From contig NC_087080.1 in NCBI RefSeq assembly GCF_026151205.1, positions 6,303,096-6,367,095 on the forward strand: a stretch of 64,000 nt of DNA, read 5' to 3'. Made by a program: the position numbers and the translations under genes. The notes beneath the pieces were generated by a model. That model was not told where the DNA came from, ran no database searches, and worked only from the letters and a program-made list of their open reading frames with translations. Positions 11,112 to 23,859 of this stretch are shown piece after piece (the stretch's first letter is position 1; every line of letters begins with the position of its first letter). This DNA is from Bolinopsis microptera. Lineage: Eukaryota > Ctenophora > Tentaculata > Lobata > Bolinopsidae.

Positions 11112-11258
11112 TCATTTTGAAAATGCCTATAGCATATTCCTCTTGTTCATACAGTGAATTTTGACTTTTGACTTTTGAATCGTTTAATACAGTGATATAC
11201 TACACCTTCGGCAACCGGACTAATTTAGTATTTACATCTCCATAAGATTGACAAACGG
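11112..11258. repeat. Interspersed repeat, second copy of 2999-3155
   Basis: Nearly identical to 2999-3155 (shared run from CTCATTTTGAAAATGCCTA through ACCTTCGGCAACCGGACTAA), except for a short deletion near the repeated TTTTGACTTTTGACT motif. No coding potential. Confidence 0.85.
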
Positions 11259-11268
11259 GGCTCATGTT

Positions 11269-11351
11269 TTTTTTGTCCGTTTTTGTCCGTGCGATTTTGT
11301 CCGTTTTCAGAAAATAGGGTACCGATATTCGAACGGACAAAAACGGACAAA
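11269..11351. repeat. Short inverted repeat with TTTTGTCCG units
   Basis: TTTTGTCCGTTTTTGTCCGT on the left is mirrored by ACGGACAAAAACGGACAAAA on the right, with about 40 bases between. Possible mini-MITE; no target duplication was recognised. Confidence 0.6.
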
Positions 11352-12116
11352 ATTGTAATTTTTGATATAAATTGTCTCCACAATTTGTAACAGGCTATCT
11401 GCAGAAATCTGTAGCACGGTTAATGACAATGGTCCTTTCTCCAACTTTCAATCGTCAGTTAGGTACAAATAATAGTCTACACATTTTTTAGTAACATAAA
11501 AAGGGATGAAAATCACTTTATTTATGAAAAATATCGTACATATACTAGAAATCCCGTGGTAACAGGGATGAAGCCATATTATATAACATCCATATTCCAT
11601 GTACATGTATGTTATATAAAATATAAAAAATAAAAAATTGTGTATTCCGCTTTCTGCTAGCCGATAGAGCACTGCCTAGTGCCTACACTACTACACACAT
11701 ACACACAATAGTCAGAGGTCGAATAGAGTTCTAAAAGAGTAATTTTCTAAACTTTTCCGTTTAACAATATCGGACAATAAACACTAAACAGGATACAATA
11801 AATAAATAACAATATACAGCAGTTTTAAACTAATTACAACACTACAAATCTATTACATTTATTGAGTAAATGGCATTCAACATGACCGCTGGATTGCTGA
11901 TGACGACTGCTTAAAGACAGACGAAACTATAGTATGAAAAGCTGCGAAGAGTGTGACGAATTGGAATTTATTTATTGTTTTTTCTGAATCTGGTGTAGTA
12001 TCATTGCTTCATTGGCTTTATTGAAATGATGAATGGCCCAAACAACAATATACAGCAAAACGTTTAAAACAAATTACACTAAATATTCTGGAAAACTGAT
12101 TAAATATTCACTACAG
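11352..12116. other. Region upstream of the coiled-coil gene
   Basis: AT-rich; no convincing exon was found. It may hold the 5' end or promoter of the coiled-coil gene at 12117. Confidence 0.35.
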
Positions 12117-13511
12117 GTTATGCTAGCAAGAGTAGATGCGATAAAGAACGCATCCCGTATTGAAGCTCTTCATCAAAGGGAGATAGATGATACCAAACTT
12201 AGAGATAATCATTACAGACTCCATGTAATACTATTTGCAGTGTTTTATCATTGTGGTTTTGTAATATTTTCGATAATAGGAAACTCCTGGATTCAAACTT
12301 TACGACATAACTACCCTGTTAATCTGTTCAAGTAACGACTTTAAATTTTATTATCCTGTCCGTTAACAACAAAACTTCGCATCCCAGGAGCAGGAACGAA
12401 AGGAGATGATGTCTGTCCTGAAGAAAAGAGGTGATGATGTGAAAAAGAAGAAAGACCTCAAGCAGTACAAGCAGTTCATGACAGATTTCTGTTGTCAGAA
12501 CGCGTCTCTTTCTAAAGCGCTAGCTCGTCATGATAGGCGGACTATAAAAGATGATCATGCATCAGCCTCACAGGATAAGGTTAGAGTAAATCTTAGCACT
12601 TAATTAATTATATTAATTGATATTTTACATTGCAATATGCGTACTTGTAATTACTTGTAATGTTGCGGGTTCGATTAGATGATTGGGAGATATGATCTCA
12701 ATGATAATGCACTGCAGGTCGGTTTACTGAGAGACACAAACATTCGAGCTCGGCGAACTGTACAAGAATATCAAGACTTTGTGAAGCTCAGAAGACAGGC
12801 CGAGGCACAGTACGATCGAGCTCAGGTATTATATTAGTCTGATTACGATAATAGTAGCTGTTAAAACCTATACAAAATGTGTCAATTAAGAATTTAAAGA
12901 GTGTCCAGTATGATCTAGAAACTGTCCAATTATGTTATCTAGAAACTGAGGTTGACATCCCTTAAATTTGCAGATAAACACAGTGCTTCTAGAAGAGAAG
13001 AAACAGAGAGATTTAGATGTTCACGACAGAATCGATCAGCTAAAACATCTTAGAGCCAGACCAATCATGTCTCCGATACAACTCCGTCCTAATACCGATA
13101 CCGATAAGGTAATGTTGTATAGACTTGACTACTGCAAATGAGACGTCACTTTTTTAGACACGTGACAGAGATTCGAGAAGTTGATTGGTCGCTGCTGCAA
13201 CCTGATTGGTCAATCACTGTCATGTGCCGAGTCCTTTCATGATGATGTTCATTTGTAGAATCCTCGTGTAATTGGTCTATAGAGGTGTTTACCAATAGTT
13301 TTATTATCTATGAGCTAATCATATAGTCGGTAGATAATTTTACATTGCTAATATAAACTTCTTAAACCACAGATGGAGACTCTAAGTGAAACAGAGATTA
13401 TATCAAACTACAAATCGTGTATCGATCATGGCGAAAAGAAGACTTTGATAAAAGGTTTGTGAGACGTTTATAACATTCTTCCCCCCCCCCCTGTCAGTAA
13501 AATGGTAACAG

Positions 13512-13544
<33 letters not shown>

Positions 13545-16500
13545 AATTGTGGGTGGCGTCGTCTGCTTACAGTGCTCAATCGGCAAGCCGAGAGCTAGAT
13601 ACAAAACCATGATATCATCAGTTGTCACTGATGATATCATGGTTTTGTATCATGATTGAAACATTTGTCTGACTCGACCGGTCGTTTCATTTTGTATATA
13701 TATATATATATATATAGTCTCGCTTTATATATACATACATGTAGTAAGATAATAAAGATCTAGTAACTTACTTTTATATAATAATGTGTGTCATACGTCA
13801 TGAGGTATGACAGATAATGTGCAAAGGTCTGTAGCACAGATAATGTGCACACCTTTTATCTTTTTAAATATTTGATTAAGGCTAGGAATGAACTTTGCCT
13901 GATGCTGCATTCTTATAACTAGCAGTATAATAATAAATAATATATCGTGTGATATTCTTATAATATGATTACCGGCATGACCGGCAACATAACGCTTTTA
14001 AATTATACGATGCTTCATTTATGCTTCATTCATGCAGCATCTAGGTGCGGTAATATTTTGCAAATAGTACGCGGTTCCGCACCTGATTTAACAATAAAAA
14101 ACACTTAGGACAAAAACACTGTAATTAATCTGAACAATACGCCAAATTTGCAGCCGTTAGGTACTCTCAGGTTGAACCGATAAACAGCGTAGTATATAGG
14201 TTTATTGTGTTTCATGGAGATTCGTGACAATTCAAGTATGTATAAATCTATTGAATTACCCTCATTTAAGCTTTTAAGGTTTTACAACACTCATAACGCC
14301 GGCACGCACCTAGGGATTATATTTCAATTTTTTGTAATGTAACCCTTTTGGCTTTGCGTGATGGTTGGTATTGTTTTATATATATTTACATATTTACAAT
14401 AAGATATTATGTTAATAATATAAGCTTATACAGTATATATACGAATTGTGAGCGTTATTGAGAGAATTCAGTCTATTGTTACGCCAATATCCTAAACTTA
14501 AAGTTAACTTGTTTATTTATTCAGGCACGAGTTGTATCGTATTTTCCTCATCATAATTGATAATTTTAGTATACTTTGGGAGGGGTTCGTCTGACAGTGC
14601 TCTATCACTTTCACAATCCTTATTGTACACAGCGATACCAAGTGCACAAATCTGATAGAACTAATAACGGCTCAACCTTTTCCTTTAGGCCATGTTTCTA
14701 ATTAACCTTCTCGTATTGGGCTGTATTCTTCTGTACATCCTTCTCAATCTCTACATCTACTTGATGAGGATCAAATACAAGCACTTCAAATCTCCCCCGG
14801 TCCCCATCTCTCCCATCTGGTTTCTTGGTGCACTACCGGAGTTCATGGAGTACGCTAAAAGATCAGAGAAACTAGTGTTGTATGCATTTTATGATACTTA
14901 CGGATGGGATGTATTTGTAATTCACCTTTTTACTCGAAATATGATCTTTTGTTTGGATTTAAGTGTTATTTCGAAGGTTTGCAACGACAGAGTAATGTTT
15001 CCTAAGAACAAAATGTTCCATGACGTTTTAAAATCAGTCGCGGGGATAAGAATTTTTGGTGAGTATGGACTACTAAACGATACAGGAACTGATGTATGGC
15101 ATGCGAAAAGGAGAGTAATGGAACCTGCATTCCACAAGGGATTCCTCAGAACCATCATGACAGATTTGAACATAGTGGTAGAGAATCTTATGAGTAGGTT
15201 ACGTGAAAAAGATTCTCATACATTCGACATAACGGAGGAATTTTGTCGAGCAGCCTTCGAATCCATATCAGTATGTGGCTTCAACTGGAACCAGGAGCTT
15301 TTGGAAAAACACGGAGAGCAATCATTAAAACTGGCTTCTACAATGGTCAAGGTAATAACGTTATCGTTCAAAGAATATGCCACATTTAATTTCCCGTGGA
15401 GCAGAAGGGAAGAAAAGCGAGAACTTAGGAAGAATATGCCCCGAATGCGAGATGTAGCAAGAACCCACTTACTTGACCGATTGGAGAATACAAATGAAGA
15501 CAAGGAAGATATTCTGTCTCACCTCATCCGGAGTATCCAATGCTCCGATCAACTGACGTTAGAAGATCTGGTAGACGAGTATTTGACGTTTATCGGTGCT
15601 GGCATGGAAACCACAGCCATCACCATGGCAATAACACTGTTTTACTTGTCAGTGTATCCGGAGGTATATAAGAAGGTTCAACAGGAAATTGATGAGGTAT
15701 TTGAGGATACAGACGACCTCAGTTTCGACGATTTGAACAAGATGGTGTTTCTAGAAATGGTTATCAAGGAGTGTATGAGACTGAAACCGCCTGTCATGGC
15801 AACGACTAGAAAATGTAATAAAGATAAGGTTGTTATCAACGATATCTACATTCCCGAAGGAGCAGTGGTTATAGTTCCGATTGATGCATTACATAAGGAT
15901 CCACGTTATTGGGAAAATCCGCACGAATTTAATCCTGAACGTTTTGCACCCGAAGCGAAACGTAACATCACACGTTTCACGTACATGCCATTCATGTTGG
16001 GCCAGAGAACTTGCATTGGACAACATTTTGCTATGTTGGAGATGAAGATTGTGATCGCGAAGATAGTGAGGGAATTTGTTGTTGAAAACCCGAAACCGGA
16101 AGTGAAGTATATTGAAACGGTGGGAAATATTACAGCAAGACCATCTGATGGGGTTACAGTGAGATTGTTATCAAGGATGTGAAAAACATTGAACTTTTTG
16201 TCAACGATTTAATTCTAGCTTATAATGTTGACATGTTGGTCACTGACAGATTCAGTTCAACTATTCTGTTTGATTTAATTGTCTCGTTTAGCTATTTAGT
16301 TAGTCGTTTAGTTGATGAAAAAAATGAGATAAGATACCCCCAATTAAATTTTCGTGAAGACCGGTATTTGCATTTTCTGCATAATGTGTTAAGAATTATA
16401 CTGCTATTGTTTGGCCTTGCCGTAAAATGATTGATTGTTTTATCCAAATTGTTTGTTTTACATTGTATTTAGATCTTCTCATTCAAGATGAAAAATGTTG

Positions 16501-17794
16501 TGTTTTGAATTTAAATATCCAGACTCTGTAAAAACGGTATTTTGTGAGCACGAGTGCGCGTCTGTATCGATACTAGGCTTTCACTAAATGAAAATACGAT
16601 GAGGGTCACGACGTGAGACAACTACAAGATAATACGCTGGCAACCCTTGCGGGAAATTATAGGTTACCAGTGTGCACGACTTTTCGGGGATATAATTCCC
16701 GGAAAGAAGTATAAAGAATAAAGAAACAGAGTGTTGTCGTTGATGTTTTTCCTATCAGGTAAAGCGATAACACCTGGTAAATCGTTGGTAGCGGCTCAGG
16801 ACACTCCACCCAAAAACTTTGGATTTATCAGGTACTTTTTCTCTTGATAAAGATTCAAAACCATAGGTTACGGTATACCATTGTAGAGATAATAGAACCC
16901 ATCAATATCGTATATAATGTGGACCACTTGCATTGTGAATTTATTGTTTTGTAAGTACTCTCATAAAATACATGAATAGAATTGCTTATTCTCTTATCGT
17001 TTATTCCAAAGCCAGCAGATACGCAAAATAAAAACGCAACTTTATTCTCGCCAGGTTCGACTTATCCCTTCCCGGTGCGGGAGATTCCCTGACCACCTCC
17101 AAGACAACAGTATCCGCTACGGATCACACTCCTCCTAAGCTGAACAGACTGTTTTTGAACGAGTGCTCCCAATTTCCTACCACGCCGATAACTGCTTCCC
17201 ACGAGAGGGACTTGGTCATCTAGCAATCAGCAGGCAACAGATCACAGGTAACAATGTAAAAGTATAACCCATATCTGAGTGTGATGTCATTGATATTTGC
17301 CATTTATTCAAATTATATAGATTAGATGATGGCCCCGTCTTGGGCCCCATGTCTTTTATATTGTACCTGGTCGGTCGATCCACAGTGCATCCAGTTAATT
17401 GTGTAAACATTTCAGATCAACTATGGTCCATTATCATTCTTTTGAAAAATGTTTGATTACAATTGCTGACATTATCATCAAATGGTGAAACTTGTAACCC
17501 TCCCAGGAAGTCACAGAAACAGATATATACCCACTCTTCGCTGGAGATACAAACCTCTCAGAACCACATTCACTACCCTCAGTACCTCATCAATCTACTA
17601 TTTCTACTCCTAAAGACCCGAACATTCCTCAACTTGAGGGTCCGGGACCTTCAACTTACGGAGATTTGTTAGCGTCCGCTTCTCAGATCAGTTTAGATGA
17701 TATTGTATGCGAGGGGGTGGATCCTGAGATCGAGGGGTATCAGAGACTTTTTAGCAAGAAGTTCAAGAAGATTCCCCCAATTCACTGGAGATAG
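12117..17794 (+). CDS. Coiled-coil protein gene, eight exons visible (5' end uncertain)
   Basis: Assembled from splice sites and phase. Exons are 12117-12224, 12388-12579, 12718-12825, 12974-13108, 13373-13454, 16759-16831, 17055-17214 and 17507-17794 (stop TAG at 17792). All junctions are AG|..|GT and the phases match (0,0,0,0,1,2,0), giving 381 residues. The first five exons encode charged helices rich in K, E, R and Q (for example KKRGDDVKKKKDLKQYKQF and RRTVQEYQDFVKLRRQAEAQ), so a coiled coil is likely. The last exons are P/S/T-rich and end in a basic YQRLFSKKFKKIPPIHWR tail. The ATG at 12120 could be the start, or earlier exons may exist. I do not recognise the family; a structural or ciliary role is only a guess. 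The donor of exon 7 (TTG|GTCATC) is weak. Alternatively, reading through at 13455 would end the protein at a TGA at 13460. The 3.3-kb intron 5 contains an intronless P450 gene. Confidence 0.65.
13511..13716. repeat. TA microsatellites around a perfect 23-bp hairpin
   Basis: Perfect inverted arms 13599-13621 and 13628-13650 (start ATACAAAACCATGATATCAT) are separated by a 6-base loop. (TA)n tracts lie on both sides at about 13511-13550 and 13696-13716. The structure lies in intron 5 of the coiled-coil gene, about 1 kb upstream of the P450 start. Confidence 0.85.
14692..16182 (+). CDS. Cytochrome P450, CYP46-like, intronless
   Basis: A haem-thiolate monooxygenase of 496 residues, full length for the family. 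Residues 1-25 form a hydrophobic ER signal anchor, followed by a basic stretch and a proline-rich hinge (KSPPVPISP). The I-helix has AGMETT (303-308) for oxygen activation. The K-helix E-x-x-R is ECMR (360-363), a PERF motif follows, and the haem loop FMLGQRTCIG (434-443) carries the iron-ligand C441. The CIGQHFAMLEMKI stretch and overall pattern resemble CYP46A (cholesterol 24-hydroxylase) and related clan 3/4 enzymes; the substrate is inferred only loosely as a sterol or lipid. The whole CDS is one exon, whereas vertebrate CYP46A1 has many introns, which suggests a retrocopy. It sits in the same orientation inside an intron of the coiled-coil gene. A TTTAG just before the ATG could be the acceptor of a 5' UTR intron. 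Confidence 0.93.
   Translation: MFLINLLVLGCILLYILLNLYIYLMRIKYKHFKSPPVPISPIWFLGALPEFMEYAKRSEKLVLYAFYDTYGWDVFVIHLFTRNMIFCLDLSVISKVCNDRVMFPKNKMFHDVLKSVAGIRIFGEYGLLNDTGTDVWHAKRRVMEPAFHKGFLRTIMTDLNIVVENLMSRLREKDSHTFDITEEFCRAAFESISVCGFNWNQELLEKHGEQSLKLASTMVKVITLSFKEYATFNFPWSRREEKRELRKNMPRMRDVARTHLLDRLENTNEDKEDILSHLIRSIQCSDQLTLEDLVDEYLTFIGAGMETTAITMAITLFYLSVYPEVYKKVQQEIDEVFEDTDDLSFDDLNKMVFLEMVIKECMRLKPPVMATTRKCNKDKVVINDIYIPEGAVVIVPIDALHKDPRYWENPHEFNPERFAPEAKRNITRFTYMPFMLGQRTCIGQHFAMLEMKIVIAKIVREFVVENPKPEVKYIETVGNITARPSDGVTVRLLSRM
16717..16722 (+). terminator. Possible polyadenylation signal of the P450 gene
   Basis: AATAAA lies about 535 bases after the P450 stop and 37 bases before exon 6 of the surrounding coiled-coil gene. 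It is plausible but unproven; cleavage would occur almost at that exon's acceptor. Confidence 0.4.
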
Positions 17795-20501
17795 TGAGTT
17801 TGTGTTTCTACAGTGAGAGTTTATAAACTGTTACAAGGGTATTATATAATGTAAAGGGGTTTGTAGAGAGCTAGAGAGCGCTTTGTATGGTGAGTTGTGC
17901 GAATATAAAATGCTTTGTCAGGAAAGTTTGATATTGAAGGATTGAGTGGTATAGCTTGATGTCGGAGTTTACCACTGTAAAGCTTGGTTAATTCAAAATG
18001 GATGACTGTACTGTGATTGGGTCAAAGCTTTCTTTGTGGAGACTCATTTCACGAAGGCAAGAAGTGGCCTCGCAGACAACTTTGTAATACCATTATACAA
18101 ATTTGCTCTCACTTTCTCTGAAAATTATGGAGTGATCTGTTACTCTACGTACCATAACCCTTTGTGTTAGGTTTAATATACCTTGCTCTTCTTCGTACAG
18201 CCATCCATTTTGAATGAGAAATGATCGTATTCGGCTTGGATTTGCGAATTGAGTTTGTTTGATATTTATGTAAGTGCCCAACTTCATGGTAGTGAAAGAT
18301 TGTAGTTGCATGAGTTTAGTTAAACAACGTTTAACGTAAGATATGCATGGGATGAAATAACTGATTAGCTTATTTAATTTTGAGATTCATGATGATTGAG
18401 GGAAAATTAATTTGAGATGAAATTAAAAATTAATTTAGAGAGCTGGAAAATTACCTTGATCGTATTACATAGCCCGAGTTATGGTAAAGTAGCGGAGATT
18501 AGATTTATTTTGCGGAGTTTCTAATTTACAATCCAGTCGGTAATCTCAATTTAATTGGACTCCATTCCATTGTTGCCAACTCTGTAGAACCTGTTGGATA
18601 ATGGACATGTAACATGAATCAATTCATCAAGGCTACTAGATATTCATTACCTACTGGATTTATTAGATGGTAACATTATTGATACCGGGACAATAGTTGT
18701 ACGATGTACATATATATATAACAGTTTGTATCAGTGTAACTGTACAGCTTATAATAACTGTAAAGAGAGAGGTAAATCATTTGCTGAGATATTTGCAGTT
18801 CGTTAGTGTCAGTCTAATCTATTGCTCATCAGTCAGGGCCGCCAACTCTCTCTCTCTTAGAACTTCTATATTTCTCAATAATAAATAGCAAGAGAAATAG
18901 CTGGGTATCCCGGAACAGGGGCTGATGTAGAGACTAGAGTCTGTAGTATAGTAAAGTAGTAGGGAGAAGTAGCGGTCTCTCTCATGCTCATGACTCGTTC
19001 TATCTTTCTGCGAACTCATGAGGTTCAGTACAGATCAAGTTTGGGCAGGATCAGTTTACTGAGAGAGGGAGAGAGAGAGAGAGAGAGCGAGAGAGAGATC
19101 TATTTAGCGTGGTTATTACAGGGCTGTTAGCGAGCCGCTGTTAGTCCAGCACCAATGTCTTATGTCACTCTTACGTGGTGTTGTCTTGTACAGATAGGCC
19201 TCACTCCATTTCATGTGGTCATTCTGCCCGACTTCCACCTCCTTTCCAGAGAGATCCAGAGAGTTCCCCTAGCAAGATTAGTCTGGTTCGAGTCTTGCAG
19301 TCGCGGTTAAACGTGTGGTTTAAACACACAGCTGACATGTGGGATGTTGTGAGGGGTCGTATTTAATCTTTGTCTTCTCGGATAGCTTGGTTTGTTGTTG
19401 TGATATATGCTATGTATGCATTGGAGCAGCTAACTTATTTGTGTGTAATTTGAAGATTACCCTAGATAGTAGATACCTCGGATGTACCATTCGTACCTCA
19501 TTTGTTTATTGGGGCCATCTTGTGACTTTGCGCTTGTAGTCTTAAACAGACAACGATAGATTGGTTCTGTTGTGTTGTATATTGTTGGTCAGTTGATGGC
19601 ACTGAATACCCCGCCGATTTGCGTTCAGATGCAGCCATAAACCAGTAACTAATGGTTGTAAACCAACAATTTTCAAGGCAGTTTGTCCTGAAGTTGTTGA
19701 GAGTAATATTTTGCAGTAAGTATGGCTTCTAATTCTAAGATTCATAGCACTTTAAGGAATATTCGTGTCCAGTAGTAACTCGGTTCTAACTTTGTTTCGA
19801 ACTCTACTCTAACTTTCTGACTCCAGACATGAACGGTTTAAGAAGACATGTCGGGTTGGTATCCTGCTTATTTTAACTCAGCAAATGATTTTAAGGTGAA
19901 GGTATGATGATTGGAATTATTGGTATTGATAGTGTTAGTGTACCCGATACTGTTGTTAGAGAGGGCTCGCCATCATTTTTCTCAACCCTGACGGGAAACT
20001 ATAGATTTGTTTCTAGTCCCGAGTTGAATAGACAATCTGTTAGTCTTCTTTCACTGCGTTATGATTTCTTGATCAGTTTTGTACTAGTAGTTTCTTCTCT
20101 GTATAACTGCTAGGATACCATGACTAATAACATGATAAGTTGGCTTTTAGGAGCCAAGGCATCATGTTCATTCTAATGTTTGCTCTGTACCATAAAATGC
20201 CGAATTCATGATAAGCTTCACATCGCGGCTGCATAATAAGCTTCGCATCGCGGCTGCATAAAAAGGTGGTAATATCACTGAGATAGCTGTAATTAATCAT
20301 TATGCGACCACCTGACCAGCATGCTGTTTAACCCCCATCAAATTAACACGGCCACATTGTATCTTATTATAATATATAGGTTGATAAAAACAATGTGAAA
20401 ATGAGCCGAGTAATATCTATTTTGGGGTAAGTTGCAAGTTGTGATAGCGTGACTGTATCTGAGATCGTGCCCTTAATCTTTCAACATTATCGGTGTACTG
20501 T
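17795..20501. other. Mostly non-coding, with weak exon-like frames
   Basis: No recognisable protein. Two open stretches follow acceptor-like AG sites: 19192-19366 (contains VRVLQSRLNVWFKHTADMWD) and about 19904-20113. They could be terminal exons or chance. A (GA)n tract lies at about 19063-19098. Confidence 0.3.
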
Positions 20502-20706
20502 ACGAAAATGTTTGATTGCACAGATTCATGTACTGTACTGTACTGTACTGTACTGTACTGTACTGTACTGTACTGTACTGTACTGTACTGTACTGTACTG
20601 TACTGTACTGTACTGTACTGTACTGTACTGTACTGTACTGTACTATACTGTACTGTACTGTACTGTACTGTACTGTACATGAATCTGTGCAATCAAACAT
20701 TTTCGT
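20502..20706. repeat. (TACTG)n array capped by perfect 31-bp inverted repeats
   Basis: About 29 copies of TACTG occupy 20531-20675, with one variant unit near 20641. The arms 20502-20532 and 20676-20706 are perfect reverse complements (begin ACGAAAATGTTTGATTGCAC). The short Y-T-V-Q repeat ORFs here are artefacts of the repeat. Confidence 0.95.
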
Positions 20707-23607
20707 CGTTCAGTTTTGTTTAAAGAACGTGTTAAGAGAGAGTGTAGTGGAAGGAGTAAGTGTGGAGTGATTATTATTATAGTTGAGTGTTACATTATGG
20801 TGGCCTAAGTAAAGTTGTGTAATGTGATGTGATCTGTTGCCGACCAATTGAAGGTAAAATACTACCTGTATATCCCGGGATTTGAAATTCTGTAACGGTC
20901 GACAATCTTGCGATTAAGTTGAAATCTCATTCTGTCTACCATCAAAGATTTGAACAAAATGATAGCTCTCTGTTCGATATTCTCACGCTACCCTGACCGA
21001 TCTTCTTTCAGTAAATTTAGACCGTTTATCAGAATCTCCCGGGATTATAATTTTAACATGAATATCCAAATTAAAAGAAGGATTCTAGAGTATATTGTGT
21101 TGTACGTGTATTTAATACTAACAACAGGACTTTTTTACAGCTTATGTGATCTTAAGAATAAAGATAAATATTTCTATGGGCTTTATATTCACATTCTTGC
21201 AGAAGTGTGGTTGTTCGATCGAGCGATCTCATTTAGATTTTTGTAAATAATTTTCGTCTTGCCAACGATCCAGCAAAATTGAGAAGCGCTATTATTATTA
21301 TGTAAATCTTTCTTTGAATAATGTATATTAAAAATTCAGATTTTAGTGTTCAATTTATACGCAATCTATGATTTTGTTACACATATTGCCAACTAGAACA
21401 CTACAGACTACTACTTGATATCATACACAATTCTGTGTCATATAAAAAACTTACCACCACTATGACTATGAGGTTGACATGACTATAACATTCACATTTA
21501 ACTTAATACAATAGTCGGAGTATCGGCGGCTGTTTAATTTACTTTTGACCCATGATTACAATAATATGTTCCCTAGAACTTTCCCTAGCTGTTTCCCTGG
21601 CAATGGTAGGCATCAGTAATCAGTACACCTGATCCTAAATATTTATCAGCTTGTCAACATCAAAGAGAGTATAGATGTTCTAAACCCTCCTCCATGCTCT
21701 ACCTGCAATCAGCATGTTAATAAAGCGATGTTTATAATATTTACACATGGTGGGTATAACTAATAATAACGGCTGTATGGCTTATTAGGAGGCCTTCTTA
21801 CTACAGATTCATTATAACATCTTACGACTAATTAGGATTCTTCGTAGGATCTTTGATGACAATAATCCTTATTAAACTTGAAACGAGTGTCATTCCGGCT
21901 TCAGCCTTAGGGATGCCCGCCTGCTAGCTCTCTGTCGATATTCAGTAACTAGCGTACCAGGTCTAGGTAAGCCACTTAAAAACTATTTAGTAATTGGTAA
22001 GCTGTAGGGAGCAGGCAGAAGACAGCTCGCCCGCAGACACCACCGTATAAGCGCGAGTCTACCAAAGAGTGGTCCGCTACAAGCACTCATTACCTCGTTA
22101 AAGACAATTATCCATGCCTGGTAGAGGCTCGTTATCAGCAGGCTATAAGGAGGTCTACAGCTCTCTTCCTACTGTTATTAGTTGACTGTAGTACTAGTAG
22201 TATAGCTGGCTGGTCCATTTCGCAGTAGTTGATGTAACGTCATTGTCATGTTACTACGAAATTTAGTTTGAAGGATCATTTTAACATGAATGTATCATAG
22301 TATTGTAATTGTATGCCTTCAGTTCTTGTTCTGATGGGATGAATGTATAGTTTTAAATTGATCTTGAGAGTTGAGATTAAAGATAGTGCTACTTCATGTG
22401 CAAAGATTCTCATGATCAGGTTTTTGAATTGTAATTTTCATTTACTGGTTATACTCAAAGTAATCATGAGAACAACAAGTTCATCAAATTTAATTACCAA
22501 CCCTACTCCATAGCCCAAACAGAGTAAAACAATTCTCGCCCTTGTATTGAAACTTTTATTTGTTTCGAGTTTAACCTCGAATTATGCCATTCACGATTTT
22601 TGAAGCAAACAATAACAAGGATCAAAACATGAAATTCGGTTTAGTAACTAGTAATGATATTTAGGACAACCGTGATATATATATAGCTATTATAGCTACT
22701 GGTCTAGCTATAAAAACAAAAAATATTTATCTGTTATCTGGTGCAATATTAATACGTTGATACAAGCTTCAGTCGTCACGTCATTTCTGCACCACTATAC
22801 CAAAATCTTCAATGTCATACGCACGTAGAGCTGATTAATGTGATAACAGAGTGCCAAATATGTGATAAATGGAATATAATGTGAGGCACCATTCGCCGCA
22901 CATGATTAAAATTAAAAATACAATTAAATGTTGCTTCTGCCTGGAGGAGACACCGGTCACTGGGCCGGTGAATTATAAAACCTGTGGAAGTAATTTTGCA
23001 GGGCCAGGAAGTAACATTAATATTTATGGGACACAGGTTTAAAATGTTTCGATAACTATGAACTTAAACTCCTATAGGATTGTGCACGGAAATTGAAAAT
23101 CCACAAAATTTTTCGTCTTTCGATCAAATTTACTCTAATTTAAGAAAATACGGCCTTATAACTATAAGATGAGTTGTAATTAGTGTTGCAGTACCAGGCA
23201 CAAGGTTGCTGATAGAGGATAGAGGATAGAACACTGATCAGATATGACTGAACGAAGAGACGCCAATTCAAATGAGGTGGCTACATTGTTCCGTACAACT
23301 TCATCAAATCACATTATCATGATTATAATTAACATCACGGCCACATCCTACACCTCGAACAATCCCAGAACAACAACCCCGAACAATCCCAGAACAAAGA
23401 CAGACGGCCAAGATTTGCACGTGACAGGAACTGTTTTCGAGAGAACAACAATGGGATGATAATACAACTAGAGCTCCGTTATATACGTGTATACTGAGAG
23501 AGCTTTATAAACTAGCTGACTTATAGTTTTAGTATTTATGGGCTTGTTTTGATAGCCTTCTCGTAGCCTAGTTTTGGGTAGTAATAGTATTGTTTTGACA
23601 GCCTTGA
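20707..23607. other. Long intergenic region
   Basis: No supported gene. A 98-codon frame at 20950-21246 has hydrophobic stretches but no family resemblance and no gene context. The rest is AT-rich without clear repeats or RNA genes. Confidence 0.4.
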
Positions 23608-23654
23608 CAGGGCTTCAACAACCAGTACTACTAGTACTGGTTGTTGAAGCCCTG
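23608..23654. repeat. Perfect 47-nt palindrome
   Basis: The 23-base arms 23608-23630 and 23632-23654 (start CAGGGCTTCAACAACCAGTA) are exact reverse complements around a single C. It lies about 200 bases upstream of the EF-hand gene ATG. Confidence 0.95.
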
Positions 23655-23859
23655 TTTTGATGGTTTTGATTTCGTTCTCTTGCTGTGGCCAGCATGGTTG
23701 GATGTGTTATAATAAAGTCATGAGAACTGTTGACTGTGCTTGCTATCGATTGTCTGTTATACGGAAAAATTAAACATGGCCTGGAATAAGTTAAATTATC
23801 GTAAGATAAATTGACCTACAAGTTACAACCTATATCCGAACAGATACTATTATGAGAAA

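Noticed and set aside
12660-12680. tRNA B-box-like GGGTTCGATTA
   Set aside because: No matching acceptor stem, A box or cloverleaf around it.
20417-20770. Overlapping ORFs with YSTVQ or LYCTV repeats on both strands
   Set aside because: Artefacts of the TACTG array.
20950-21246. 98-codon ORF with hydrophobic segments
   Set aside because: No recognised family, no splice or promoter context; could be chance in AT-rich DNA.
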